A stretch of 9,201 nucleotides of DNA from SZUA-430 sp046153995 (GCA_046153995.1 JBJXEH010000128.1:1-9201); one strand, 5' to 3'. Positions 1 through 6,124 are shown, counted from the stretch's first letter. Made by a program: numbers and translations. Notes: generated from the sequence alone by a model not told the origin.

Positions 1-954
1 CAGTTCAAAGGCGGGCAGTCGAACCCGACCTACCAGTTGGTGACCCCAAAAACGAAGTACGTGTTGCGCCGTAAGCCACCCGGCAAGCTGCTGCCGTCGG
101 CGCATGCGGTGGACCGCGAGTTCCGCATCATCTCCGCGCTCTATCCGACCGGCATTCCGGTGCCCAAGCCCTACGTTCTGTGCACGGATGAAAGCGTGGC
201 GGGCACCATGTTCTATGTGATGGAGTGCGTCGAAGGACGGGTCATCTGGGAGCCGCAACTCCCCGGTCTGGAGCCGAAGCAGCGCTTTGCAATCTACGAC
301 GCCATGAACGAGACGCTGGCGAAGCTGCACCAACTCGACCATGAAAAGCTGGGACTCGGCGACTTCGGCAAGCCCGGCAGCTATTTCGCGCGGCAGATTT
401 CGCGCTGGGGCAAGCAGTACGTCGCGTCGGAGACCGAATCAATTCCGTCGATGAACAAACTAATGGCCTGGCTGCCCGAGCACATTCCACCTGGCGAGCG
501 GGCCGCGATCGTCCACGGCGACTACCGCCTCGACAACATGATCCTGCACCCGACCGAGCCGCGCGTGCTCGCCGTACTCGACTGGGAGATTTCGACAATC
601 GGCGATCCGCTCGCCGATTTCACCTATCACATCATGCAATGGCGCATGCCACCCGGCGGCACCGGCGGCGGAACCGGCAGTTTAACGGGCGCGGACTTGA
701 AGGCGCTCGGCATCCCGACCGAAGCTGAGTACGTCGCAATGTACTGCAAGCGGACCGGACGGCCGGGGATCGAGAATCTCGACTTCTATTTCGCCTACAA
801 CTTCTTCCGCATCGGCGGCATCCTGCAAGGCATCGCCGGACGGGTCCGCGACGGAACCGCGTCGAGCGCGCACGCGGCGACGATGGCAGCGGCAGTCCGG
901 CCCCTCGGCGACCTAGGCTGGGAATACGCAAAACGCGCGGGCGCGAAGGACTAA
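1..954 (+). CDS. Phosphotransferase family protein, ACAD10/11 N-terminal-like kinase, copy 1 (5'-partial)
   Basis: The reading frame is open from base 1, so the gene starts outside the window; by alignment with the next gene about 37 N-terminal residues are missing. The visible 317 residues begin at the glycine-rich loop (QFKGGQSNPT) and the RRKPPG strand that carries the ATP-binding lysine region. The catalytic-loop motif HGDYRLDN lies at 514-537 and the metal-binding DWE begins at 580, followed by GDPLAD. This is the aminoglycoside-phosphotransferase (PF01636-like) fold, in the subgroup that forms the N-terminal half of ACAD10/ACAD11 and resembles LvaA. Known members phosphorylate the hydroxyl of 4-hydroxyacyl-CoA in the cytoplasm. 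No antibiotic role is implied. It is followed after 6 bases by a paralogue, so the two are probably co-transcribed. Family assignment is firm; the substrate is inferred from relatives and from the ACAD11-like dehydrogenase nearby. Confidence 0.88.
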   Translation, partial: QFKGGQSNPTYQLVTPKTKYVLRRKPPGKLLPSAHAVDREFRIISALYPTGIPVPKPYVLCTDESVAGTMFYVMECVEGRVIWEPQLPGLEPKQRFAIYDAMNETLAKLHQLDHEKLGLGDFGKPGSYFARQISRWGKQYVASETESIPSMNKLMAWLPEHIPPGERAAIVHGDYRLDNMILHPTEPRVLAVLDWEISTIGDPLADFTYHIMQWRMPPGGTGGGTGSLTGADLKALGIPTEAEYVAMYCKRTGRPGIENLDFYFAYNFFRIGGILQGIAGRVRDGTASSAHAATMAAAVRPLGDLGWEYAKRAGAKD

Positions 955-960
955 AGCGCC

Positions 961-2004
961 ATGAGCTTCGAACCCGGCCCCGTTCGCACGGCGCACCGCT
1001 TCGACGAGGCAACCCTGGAGCGTTATCTCGCGGCCAACATGAAGGGGTTCGAGGGCCCGCTCTCCGTGCAACAGTTCGGCGGCGGGCAGTCGAACCCAAC
1101 GTTCTTGCTTACCGCTGGCGGACGCAAATACGTGATGCGCAAGAAGCCGCCGGGGCAGTTGCTCAAAAGTGCGCATCAGGTCGACCGCGAATACCGGATC
1201 ATGAAGGCGTTGGCGCAGACGGACGTTCCGGTGCCCACGATGCACGTGCTGTGCGAGGACGAAAGTGTCGTCGGCACCGCGTTCTACGTGATGGACTTCT
1301 TGGAAGGCCGCATCTTCCGCGATCCGCAGTTGCTGGACTTGGCACCGGCGGAGCGAGCCGCGATCTACGACTCCATGAACGACGGGCTGGCGCGGCTGCA
1401 CAAGGTCGATTTCGCGCGCGTGGGCCTCGGCGATTTCGGCAAACCCGGCAACTACTTCGACCGGCAGATCGCGCGCTGGATCACGCAGTACCGGGCCGCG
1501 CAAACCGACGACATCCCGGACATGGAAAAGCTGATCGAGTGGATGCCGAAGAACATCCCGCATGACGACAGCGTTTCGATCGCGCATGGCGACTACCGGC
1601 TTGAGAATTCGGTCTTCCACCCGACGGAACCACGGATGATCGCGGTTCTGGACTGGGAGCTTTCGACGATCGGCCATCCGCTCGCCGACCTCGCCTACAA
1701 CTGCATGGGCTACCGCGTGCAGAATCCGCGGCAAGGCGGGCTCGTCGGTGTCGACTTCGTGGCGACCGGCATTCCAACCGAACAGGCCTACGTTTCGAAA
1801 TACTGCGAACGCGTGGGCCGCGACAGGATCGAGAACTGGCCGTTCTATTTGAGCTTCTCGGTGTTCCGCTTGGCCTCGATCGCGCAAGGCGTTTACAAGC
1901 GCGGGCTCGACGGCAACGCGAGTTCCGCGAACGCGGCAACGTTCGGCAATACTTGCCAATTCCTTGCTGAACACGCTTGGCGCCTGGCGCACGAGCCCGC
2001 TTGA
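961..2004 (+). CDS. Phosphotransferase family protein, ACAD10/11 N-terminal-like kinase, copy 2
   Basis: A complete 347-residue kinase-fold protein and a paralogue of the preceding gene; by eye about half of aligned residues are identical. The loop FGGGQSN is at residues 39-45, the MRKKPPG strand at 59-65, the catalytic HGDYRLEN at 209-216 (Asp211 the likely base, Asn216 a metal ligand) and DWE at 231-233, followed by GHPLADLAYNCM. The ATG at 961 is supported by AAGGA at 946-950, inside the end of copy 1. The N-terminal 30 residues before the kinase core fit the usual length of stand-alone members. Relatives act on 4-hydroxyacyl-CoA (LvaA, ACAD11 kinase domain), so a lipid or levulinate-type substrate is more likely than an aminoglycoside. 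The GHPLAD and LAYNCM version is what I expect of typical bacterial members, while copy 1 (GDPLADFTYHIM) has drifted. No signal peptide or membrane segment is visible. Confidence 0.9.
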   Translation: MSFEPGPVRTAHRFDEATLERYLAANMKGFEGPLSVQQFGGGQSNPTFLLTAGGRKYVMRKKPPGQLLKSAHQVDREYRIMKALAQTDVPVPTMHVLCEDESVVGTAFYVMDFLEGRIFRDPQLLDLAPAERAAIYDSMNDGLARLHKVDFARVGLGDFGKPGNYFDRQIARWITQYRAAQTDDIPDMEKLIEWMPKNIPHDDSVSIAHGDYRLENSVFHPTEPRMIAVLDWELSTIGHPLADLAYNCMGYRVQNPRQGGLVGVDFVATGIPTEQAYVSKYCERVGRDRIENWPFYLSFSVFRLASIAQGVYKRGLDGNASSANAATFGNTCQFLAEHAWRLAHEPA

Positions 2005-2012
2005 AGGCGGAA

Positions 2013-2027
2013 TTAACCCGCACTTAA
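2013..2027. promoter_or_regulatory. CtrA-type binding box (TTAA-N7-TTAA)
   Basis: The sequence TTAACCCGCACTTAA matches the full alphaproteobacterial CtrA consensus, two TTAA half-sites with 7-base spacing, with no mismatch. It lies 9 bases after the stop of the second phosphotransferase and 68 bases before the ATG of the histidine kinase, where a promoter for that kinase would be. TTAA is scarce in this GC-rich DNA, so a spaced pair is unlikely by chance, but binding is not shown by sequence alone. Confidence 0.6.
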
Positions 2028-2095
2028 GCACTGTTACTCAACGCAAATTTACGCAATAGCCGTACGCTGCGTTCGTGTCGCGTGAACCAGGGACC

Positions 2096-3643
2096 ATGTC
2101 GCTCAATCCGGCGCAACAACCTGCCGTGCAGCTGCTCGAGCTTGGGGCGCATTTCGCGCTGGCCGAGCGCGCGGCAGGCATCGGCTATTGGCGTCACCAG
2201 CTGACCGACGGCACTGTGCATTGGTCGCCAGGCTTCTACACCATGCTGGGGCTCGACCCGGCCGAGGTTTCTCCCGCAAGCCAATTCTTGCTTGAGCGCA
2301 TCCATCCGGAAGACCGTATGCCGATCGCGACTGCTGTCGCCGAGGCGATCAAGGGACGCAAGCCCTTCCACTACCGCTCGCGATCCTGGAACGCGGACGA
2401 GCCCGAGCGCACGTTCGACACACACGGCGACATCCAATGCGACGAGACCGGAAAGGTCGTCGCAGTGATCGGCGTGGTGCGCGAAGTGACGGCCGAGGTC
2501 GAAGCGCAACGCACAATCAAGGATCGCGAAGCCGCTTACCGTTTCGTCGCGGAAGAAGCGACTGACATGATCATCCGGCACGGCAAGGACGGCGCGTTTC
2601 TCTTCGCCTCACCGGCAGTGAAATCGCTGCTCGGCTGTGAGCCGGAGACCTTCTTGAACGAGCCCCCCTACACGCGCGTGCATTCGGACGACCTGGCGAT
2701 GGTCCAGCGCGTGCTGCTGGAGGCGCGTGACAATCGCAAGACTGCGACGCTAACCTATCGCATGCGCCACAACGACGGGCGCTATATCTGGTGCGAAACG
2801 CGCGTACGCTTCGTGTTCGACCAAGCGACGGACGCGCATCTGGGCGCAATTTCGATCTCGCGCGACATCACGGAGCACAAAGACTTCGAAGAGGCCCTGC
2901 ATGCCGCGCGCGAACGGGCGGAGTTCGCAAGCCACACAAAGTCGCGCTTCCTCGCCAACATGAGTCACGAACTGCGCACGCCGCTGAACGCTATCATCGG
3001 CTTCTCGGATATTCTCGCGCGCGAAATGTTCGGACCGATCGGCAACGACCGCTACACGGACTATGCGCGCCTGATCAACGAATCGGGCGGCTTGCTGCTC
3101 GACCTCATCAACGATTTGCTCGACATGTCGAAGATCGAGGCGGGCAAGTTCGACCTGTACCCCGAAGATTTCTCAGTCGGCGATACGATCGCAGGGTGCG
3201 TAAGGCTGCTATCGATGCGCGCTGATAGCCGGGGCGTGACGCTGACGACGCGGGTCGAGCCGGCCGGCTTGCGGCTCTTCGCCGACCCGCGCGCCTTCAA
3301 GCAGATCCTGCTCAATCTGGTGTCGAACGCGGTCAAATTCACGGACGCAGGCGGGCGGATCGAAATTGCGGCGGCGATTGCGGGCGAGCGCATGCAACTC
3401 ACCGTCGCCGATACCGGCGTCGGCATTCCCGCCGACATTTTGCCCAGGCTCGCGCGGCCGTTCGAGCAAGCGACGAACGATCCAGCACGTGCGCATGGCG
3501 GCTCGGGCTTAGGCCTCGCGCTAGTCAAATCGCTGACGCAACTCCACGGCGGCAACTTCACCCTCGAAAGCAAACTCGGCCACGGCACGACAGTGACCGT
3601 GACACTGCCGCTACGCACCCCCAACACCCAACGCGCGGCTTAG
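2096..3643 (+). CDS. Cytoplasmic PAS-PAS sensor histidine kinase, PleC/DivJ-like core
   Basis: This is a 515-residue protein if it starts at the ATG at 2096; an in-frame GTG at 2075 would add 7 residues. AGGGA sits only 2 bases before the ATG and the GTG has no ribosome site, so the start is unsettled. Two PAS domains occupy roughly residues 26-133 and 145-261, each ending in a PAC-like stretch (VIGVVREVT, ISISRDITEH). The dimerisation/phosphoacceptor region around 285-350 has the H-box FLANMSHELRTPLNAIIGFS with His291 as the expected phosphorylation site. The ATPase domain follows, with an N-box (NLVSNAVKF), G1 (DTGVG) and G2 (GGSGLGLALVKSL). The wording MFGPIG, LLDLINDLLDMSKIEAGK and RPFEQA-DPARAHGGSGLGLAL is that of the alphaproteobacterial PleC/DivJ (PdhS) group, which acts on DivK/PleD-type receivers. 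No transmembrane helix is visible. No response regulator is adjacent, so it is an orphan kinase. The CtrA-like box upstream suggests cell-cycle control. Confidence 0.9.
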   Translation: MSLNPAQQPAVQLLELGAHFALAERAAGIGYWRHQLTDGTVHWSPGFYTMLGLDPAEVSPASQFLLERIHPEDRMPIATAVAEAIKGRKPFHYRSRSWNADEPERTFDTHGDIQCDETGKVVAVIGVVREVTAEVEAQRTIKDREAAYRFVAEEATDMIIRHGKDGAFLFASPAVKSLLGCEPETFLNEPPYTRVHSDDLAMVQRVLLEARDNRKTATLTYRMRHNDGRYIWCETRVRFVFDQATDAHLGAISISRDITEHKDFEEALHAARERAEFASHTKSRFLANMSHELRTPLNAIIGFSDILAREMFGPIGNDRYTDYARLINESGGLLLDLINDLLDMSKIEAGKFDLYPEDFSVGDTIAGCVRLLSMRADSRGVTLTTRVEPAGLRLFADPRAFKQILLNLVSNAVKFTDAGGRIEIAAAIAGERMQLTVADTGVGIPADILPRLARPFEQATNDPARAHGGSGLGLALVKSLTQLHGGNFTLESKLGHGTTVTVTLPLRTPNTQRAA

Positions 3644-3656
3644 GCAAGAAAGATAT

Positions 3657-3684
3657 TCACACAAAGATACAAAGGTACAAAGGG
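3657..3684. repeat. Left inverted-repeat arm (28 bp), three ACAAAG octamers
   Basis: TCAC is followed by three consecutive octamers, ACAAAGAT, ACAAAGGT and ACAAAGGG. The reverse complement matches 4193-4220 in 27 of 28 positions; the mismatch is at 3675. The arm ends 3 bases before the TAG stop (3690-3688) of the GxxExxY gene and starts 13 bases after the histidine kinase stop. Confidence 0.9.
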
Positions 3685-3687
3685 TTG

Positions 3688-4110
3688 CTATTGAGCCGGT
3701 GGGACCCAGACCTCGATCTGAGACAAGTCGGACCTCGTATTCAGAATTCGCAGCACGCCTTCCTTGAACGTTGCAGCGCCGAAGTTCATCAGCAATCCAA
3801 GTGGTAAGTCCAACAAGCGCAAGTAGGTCAACGTCTGCTTCATATGAACAAGTGCCAGTTTTTCAACCGACTTCAGCTCGACCAGCAGTTGACGTTCGAT
3901 CAATAAGTCAGCACGAAAACCTTCGTCGAGCCGGACGCCGTTGTACTCGAAAGAGATTGGCTTTTGCCGCTCCACCCGCAATCCGTCGAGCTCAAGAGAC
4001 CGGTAAAGTAGGGATTCGTACACGGACTCAAGCAGTCCCGGACCAAGGTCACGGTGAATCGCAAAGCCACAGTTGATCGCCTTTCACGCAAGCAGTTCAA
4101 TGTTCTTCAT
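3688..4110 (-). pseudogene. GxxExxY family protein (PD-(D/E)XK nuclease-like), disrupted by in-frame TGA
   Basis: Read from the ATG at 4110, the frame gives MKNIELLA, then TGA at 4086-4084 (codon 9), then an intact frame to TAG at 3690-3688; the full length would be 140 codons, normal for the family. After the stop come GFAIHRDLGPGLLESVYE, holding the name motif G25-x-x-E28-x-x-Y31, and the nuclease-like Asp68 and E78-x-K80 in RADLL and VELKS. The ATG has an ideal GGAGG six bases upstream, so it was the real start. Gene callers may instead place a start at the GTG at 4023, but that removes the G25 and E28 of the defining motif. A single C-to-T change from CGA (Arg) would explain the TGA; a sequencing error is also possible. 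GxxExxY proteins have no settled function. The gene sits alone inside the inverted-repeat unit at 3657-4220. Confidence 0.78.
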
Positions 4111-4116
4111 TGCCGG

Positions 4117-4121
4117 CCTCC
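4117..4121 (-). promoter_or_regulatory. Ribosome binding site of the GxxExxY gene
   Basis: On the minus strand GGAGG stands six bases before the ATG at 4110-4108. It decides that the original start was upstream of the in-frame TGA, and therefore that the gene is broken rather than simply short. The same GGAGG with six-base spacing precedes the acyl-CoA dehydrogenase gene. Confidence 0.8.
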
Positions 4122-4171
4122 AAGGAAAATCAGCCAGCAAAACGTGGCGGAACGATGACCTTCCGAAAGCG

Positions 4172-4198
4172 AAAGGCGCGCCCTGCGGCGCGCCCTTT
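4172..4198. terminator. GC-rich hairpin, possible bidirectional terminator
   Basis: GGCGCGCC occurs at 4175-4182 and again at 4187-4194 with a 4-base loop; the word is its own reverse complement, so the pair forms an 8-bp stem. AAA lies outside the left arm and CTTT outside the right arm, giving short T runs on either strand. It lies beyond the 3' end of the acyl-CoA dehydrogenase gene and overlaps the right inverted-repeat arm by two bases. The T tracts are weak, so termination is only a suggestion. Confidence 0.4.
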
Positions 4199-4220
4199 GT
4201 AACTTTGTATCTTTGTGTGA
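4193..4220. repeat. Right inverted-repeat arm (28 bp), three CTTTGT octamers
   Basis: CCCTTTGT, AACTTTGT and ATCTTTGT are followed by GTGA, the mirror of the left arm at 3657-3684 with one mismatch at 4202. The arm begins inside the GC-rich hairpin and ends 14 bases beyond the stop of the acyl-CoA dehydrogenase gene (TAG, 4237-4235). Confidence 0.9.
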
Positions 4221-4234
4221 GATTTCTTTTGTTC

Positions 4235-5476
4235 CTACTCCGCCGCTTCCATGCGGAGTTGGTTGGAGTACTTGCCGAACTCCAGCCGCGCGATCGTGCG
4301 GTTGTGGACTTCGTCGGGGCCGTCCGCCAAGCGCAGCGTGCGCTGGCCGGCGTAGAGACGTGCCATACCGCTGTCGGTCGTGACGCCGGCGCCGCCCCAA
4401 GCTTGGATCGCGTCGTCGATAATCTTCAACGCCATGCGCGGCGCCGCAACTTTGATCATCGCGATTTCCGTGCGGGCGACCTTGTTGCCGACCTTGTCCA
4501 TCATGTCGGCGGCTTTGAGCGTCAACAGGCGGCACATTTCGATGTTAATCCGCGCTTCGGCCACGCGCTGTTCCCAAACCGAATGTTCCGAGATGCGCTT
4601 GCCGAACGCTTCGCGCGTCATCAGGCGCTTGCACATCGACGCCAGCGCGCGTTCGGCGGTGCCGATCGTGCGCATGCAGTGATGGATGCGGCCGGGCCCT
4701 AACCGTCCTTGCGCGATCTCGAAGCCGCGGCCCTCACCCAACAGGATGTTTTCGACCGGCACCTTCACGTTCTCGAATAGTATCTCGGCGTGACCGTGCG
4801 GCGCGTCGTCGTAACCGAACACCGGCAACATGCGCAGCACCTTCACGCCGGGCGCATCCATCGGGACAAGCACTTGGCTTTGCTGCCGATATTTGTCCGC
4901 GTTTGGGTCCGTCTTGCCCATCACGATCATGATCTTGCAGCGCGGGTCGCCCACGCCTGACGACCACCACTTGCGGCCGTTGATGACGTAGTGGTCGCCC
5001 TGACGCTCGATGCGCGTGCGGATGTTTGCAGCGTCGGAGGACGCGACCTCAGGTTCCGTCATGATGAACGCCGAGCGGATTTCACCGTCGAGCAGCGGCT
5101 TCAGCCACTTCTTCTGCTGCCATTCGTTGCCGTAACGCTCCAGCACTTCCATGTTTCCGGTGTCCGGCGCGGAGCAATTGAACACTTCCGACCCGAACCC
5201 GACGCCGCCCATCAATTCGGCAAGCGGCGCGTATTCGAGGTTCGTGAGGCCCGCGCCGTGCGAACTCTCGTTCAAGAACAGGTTCCAAAGCCCTTGGCCC
5301 TTCGCCTTCGCTTTCAGTTCCTCGACGACCGGCACGACGATCCAAGGGTTGCCCTTCGCGCGGGCCTCCGTCATCTGGTCGTTGTAGGTTTTCTCCGCCG
5401 GGTAAACGAATTTGTCCATGAAGTCGCCAACGCGCTTCATCCATTCCTTCTGCCGGGGCGTGTAATCGAAGTTCAT
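4235..5476 (-). CDS. Acyl-CoA dehydrogenase family protein, ACAD11/LvaC-like
   Basis: This is a 413-residue, full-length flavin-dependent acyl-CoA dehydrogenase fold. FIMTEPEVASSDAANI (137-152) is the flavin/substrate loop and KWWSSG (169-174) the middle beta domain. GEGRGFEIAQGRLGPGRIHH (247-266) starts the C-terminal helical domain, and QAWGGAGVT and RLADGPDEVH (382-391) close the active site. These strings are very close to what I recall of the C-terminal half of human ACAD11. At the position of the usual catalytic Glu (the YEG of classical enzymes) there is Asp385 (ADG), as in the ACAD10/11 group. Members linked to APH-type kinases process 4-phospho-acyl-CoA rather than doing ordinary dehydrogenation, and two such kinases lie at 1-2004. 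The ATG at 5476 has GGAGG six bases upstream. It follows tadA on the same strand after 70 bases. Family is firm; substrate is inferred. Confidence 0.93.
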   Translation of the reverse strand: MNFDYTPRQKEWMKRVGDFMDKFVYPAEKTYNDQMTEARAKGNPWIVVPVVEELKAKAKGQGLWNLFLNESSHGAGLTNLEYAPLAELMGGVGFGSEVFNCSAPDTGNMEVLERYGNEWQQKKWLKPLLDGEIRSAFIMTEPEVASSDAANIRTRIERQGDHYVINGRKWWSSGVGDPRCKIMIVMGKTDPNADKYRQQSQVLVPMDAPGVKVLRMLPVFGYDDAPHGHAEILFENVKVPVENILLGEGRGFEIAQGRLGPGRIHHCMRTIGTAERALASMCKRLMTREAFGKRISEHSVWEQRVAEARINIEMCRLLTLKAADMMDKVGNKVARTEIAMIKVAAPRMALKIIDDAIQAWGGAGVTTDSGMARLYAGQRTLRLADGPDEVHNRTIARLEFGKYSNQLRMEAAE

Positions 5477-5546
5477 GTTGGTCCTCCAATCGAATGACGA
5501 ATGGCGGGACCTTAGCGGGGCCCCCGCTCAGCCTCCAGGGGCAAGA

Positions 5547-6011
5547 TCAACGCCGCGCACGGAAAAAGGCGCGGAGAAGCTCGGCCGCCTTCGCTTCGGT
5601 GTCGCCTTCCATCCGCGTAACTTCGGGGCGGTGGTGGCACGTCGGTTGCTCGAAGAATTTCGGACCCTGAGCGATCGCGCCACCTTTGGGGTCTGCTGCC
5701 GCGTAGACGAGGCGCTTGATCCTGGCGAACGAGATCGCACCCGCACACATCGCGCAGGGTTCGAGTGTCACATAAAGCGTCGCGCCGACGAGGCGTTCGT
5801 TGCCGAGGCGCTTGGCCGCGGAACGGATGACCAGCATCTCGGCATGCGCCGTCGGGTCCTTCGCCTCGACAATCATGTTGCCGGCGGAGGCCAGCATCTC
5901 GCCGGGATTCGGGCCCACGAGCACGGCACCCACCGGCACCTCGCCGCGCACGGCCGAAGCCTCCGCCTCAGCGAGGGCGACATCCATCCAGCGATCGTCA
6001 GTAGCGGTCAT
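5547..6011 (-). CDS. tadA: tRNA-specific adenosine-34 deaminase TadA
   Basis: The 154-residue cytidine-deaminase-fold enzyme converts adenosine 34 of tRNA-Arg(ACG) to inosine. The zinc and catalytic motifs are complete: HAE at 56-58 (His56 ligand, Glu58 proton shuttle) and PCAMC at 85-89 (Cys86 and Cys89 ligands). GEVPVGAVLV near the N-terminus and the C-terminal FFEQPTCHHRPEV are typical of TadA rather than of free-nucleoside deaminases. Length is normal for bacterial TadA. The ATG at 6011 follows a purine-rich AAGGGG four bases upstream. The gene is divergent from the rluB-type gene, and nearly the whole shared upstream region is a long palindromic repeat. This cluster with rRNA-modifying genes is common in alphaproteobacteria. 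Confidence 0.95.
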   Translation of the reverse strand: MTATDDRWMDVALAEAEASAVRGEVPVGAVLVGPNPGEMLASAGNMIVEAKDPTAHAEMLVIRSAAKRLGNERLVGATLYVTLEPCAMCAGAISFARIKRLVYAAADPKGGAIAQGPKFFEQPTCHHRPEVTRMEGDTEAKAAELLRAFFRARR

Positions 6012-6024
6012 CCTGCCCCTTAAC

Positions 6025-6114
6025 TGTCATGGTCCGCGAAGGCGGACTACCCACGACTTTCTGCCGCGCAACGATCGGCAAGTCGTGGGTGGTCCGCCTT
6101 CGCGGACCATGACA
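6025..6114. repeat. 90-bp palindromic repeat with 35-bp arms (REP/BIME-like)
   Basis: The arms 6025-6059 and 6080-6114 are inverted copies with one mismatch (T6048 against G6091), which in plus-strand RNA is a U-G wobble, so the stem could be continuous. The 20-base centre has a further GCCG/CGGC pairing (6063-6066 with 6076-6079). Each arm also contains its own small hairpin, GTCCGC-GAAG-GCGGAC. This compound palindrome resembles the interspersed extragenic palindromes of many alphaproteobacteria. It fills the gap between the divergent starts of tadA and the rluB-type gene. Whether other copies exist cannot be seen here. Confidence 0.85.
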
Positions 6115-6124
6115 CAAATAGGGG

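Larger units (their letters stand above)
3657..4220. mobile_element. Candidate 564-bp cassette bounded by 28-bp inverted repeats, carrying a GxxExxY gene
   Basis: The two 28-base ends (3657-3684 and 4193-4220) are inverted copies differing at one position. Between them are a single minus-strand GxxExxY gene and about 80 bases of leader. The unit fills nearly all of the space between the stop codons of two convergent genes (3643 and 4237), leaving 13 and 14 bases outside. It is visibly richer in A and T than its surroundings. I see no transposase and no clear target-site duplication, so any mobility would have to be in trans. A plain reading, paired 3'-untranslated repeats flanking a resident gene, is also possible. 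Calling it a mobile element is inference; the repeats themselves are seen directly. Confidence 0.45.

Noticed and set aside
1589..1674. Possible loss of kinase activity in copy 2 because of Glu215 and His239
   Set aside because: The catalytic Asp211, Asn216 and Asp231 are all present, and GHPLAD is, as I recall, a common form in this bacterial subfamily.
1..2004. Aminoglycoside resistance genes
   Set aside because: The fold is shared, but the KKPPG, HGDYRL and DWELSTIG patterns belong to the ACAD10/11-like group, not to the resistance enzymes.
913..2031. Long open frame on the minus strand (372 codons) opposite the second phosphotransferase
   Set aside because: It is antisense to a gene with complete family motifs, and its translation is Arg/Val/His-rich without any recognisable domain. 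Such shadow frames are usual in GC-rich DNA.
3645..4234. Target-site duplication flanking the inverted-repeat unit
   Set aside because: The flanks (AGATAT on the left, GATTTC on the right) show only a few shared bases, not a clean direct repeat.
4073..4702. Plus-strand open frame of 209 codons through the right inverted repeat and the end of the dehydrogenase gene
   Set aside because: It runs antisense to the conserved C-terminal half of the acyl-CoA dehydrogenase; the translation shows only reverse-strand composition and no motif.
5514..5528. Odd palindrome AGCGGGG-C-CCCCGCT between tadA and the dehydrogenase gene
   Set aside because: The centre is one base, so a hairpin would lose its inner pairs, and no T run follows on the minus strand. 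It is not convincing as a terminator or operator.
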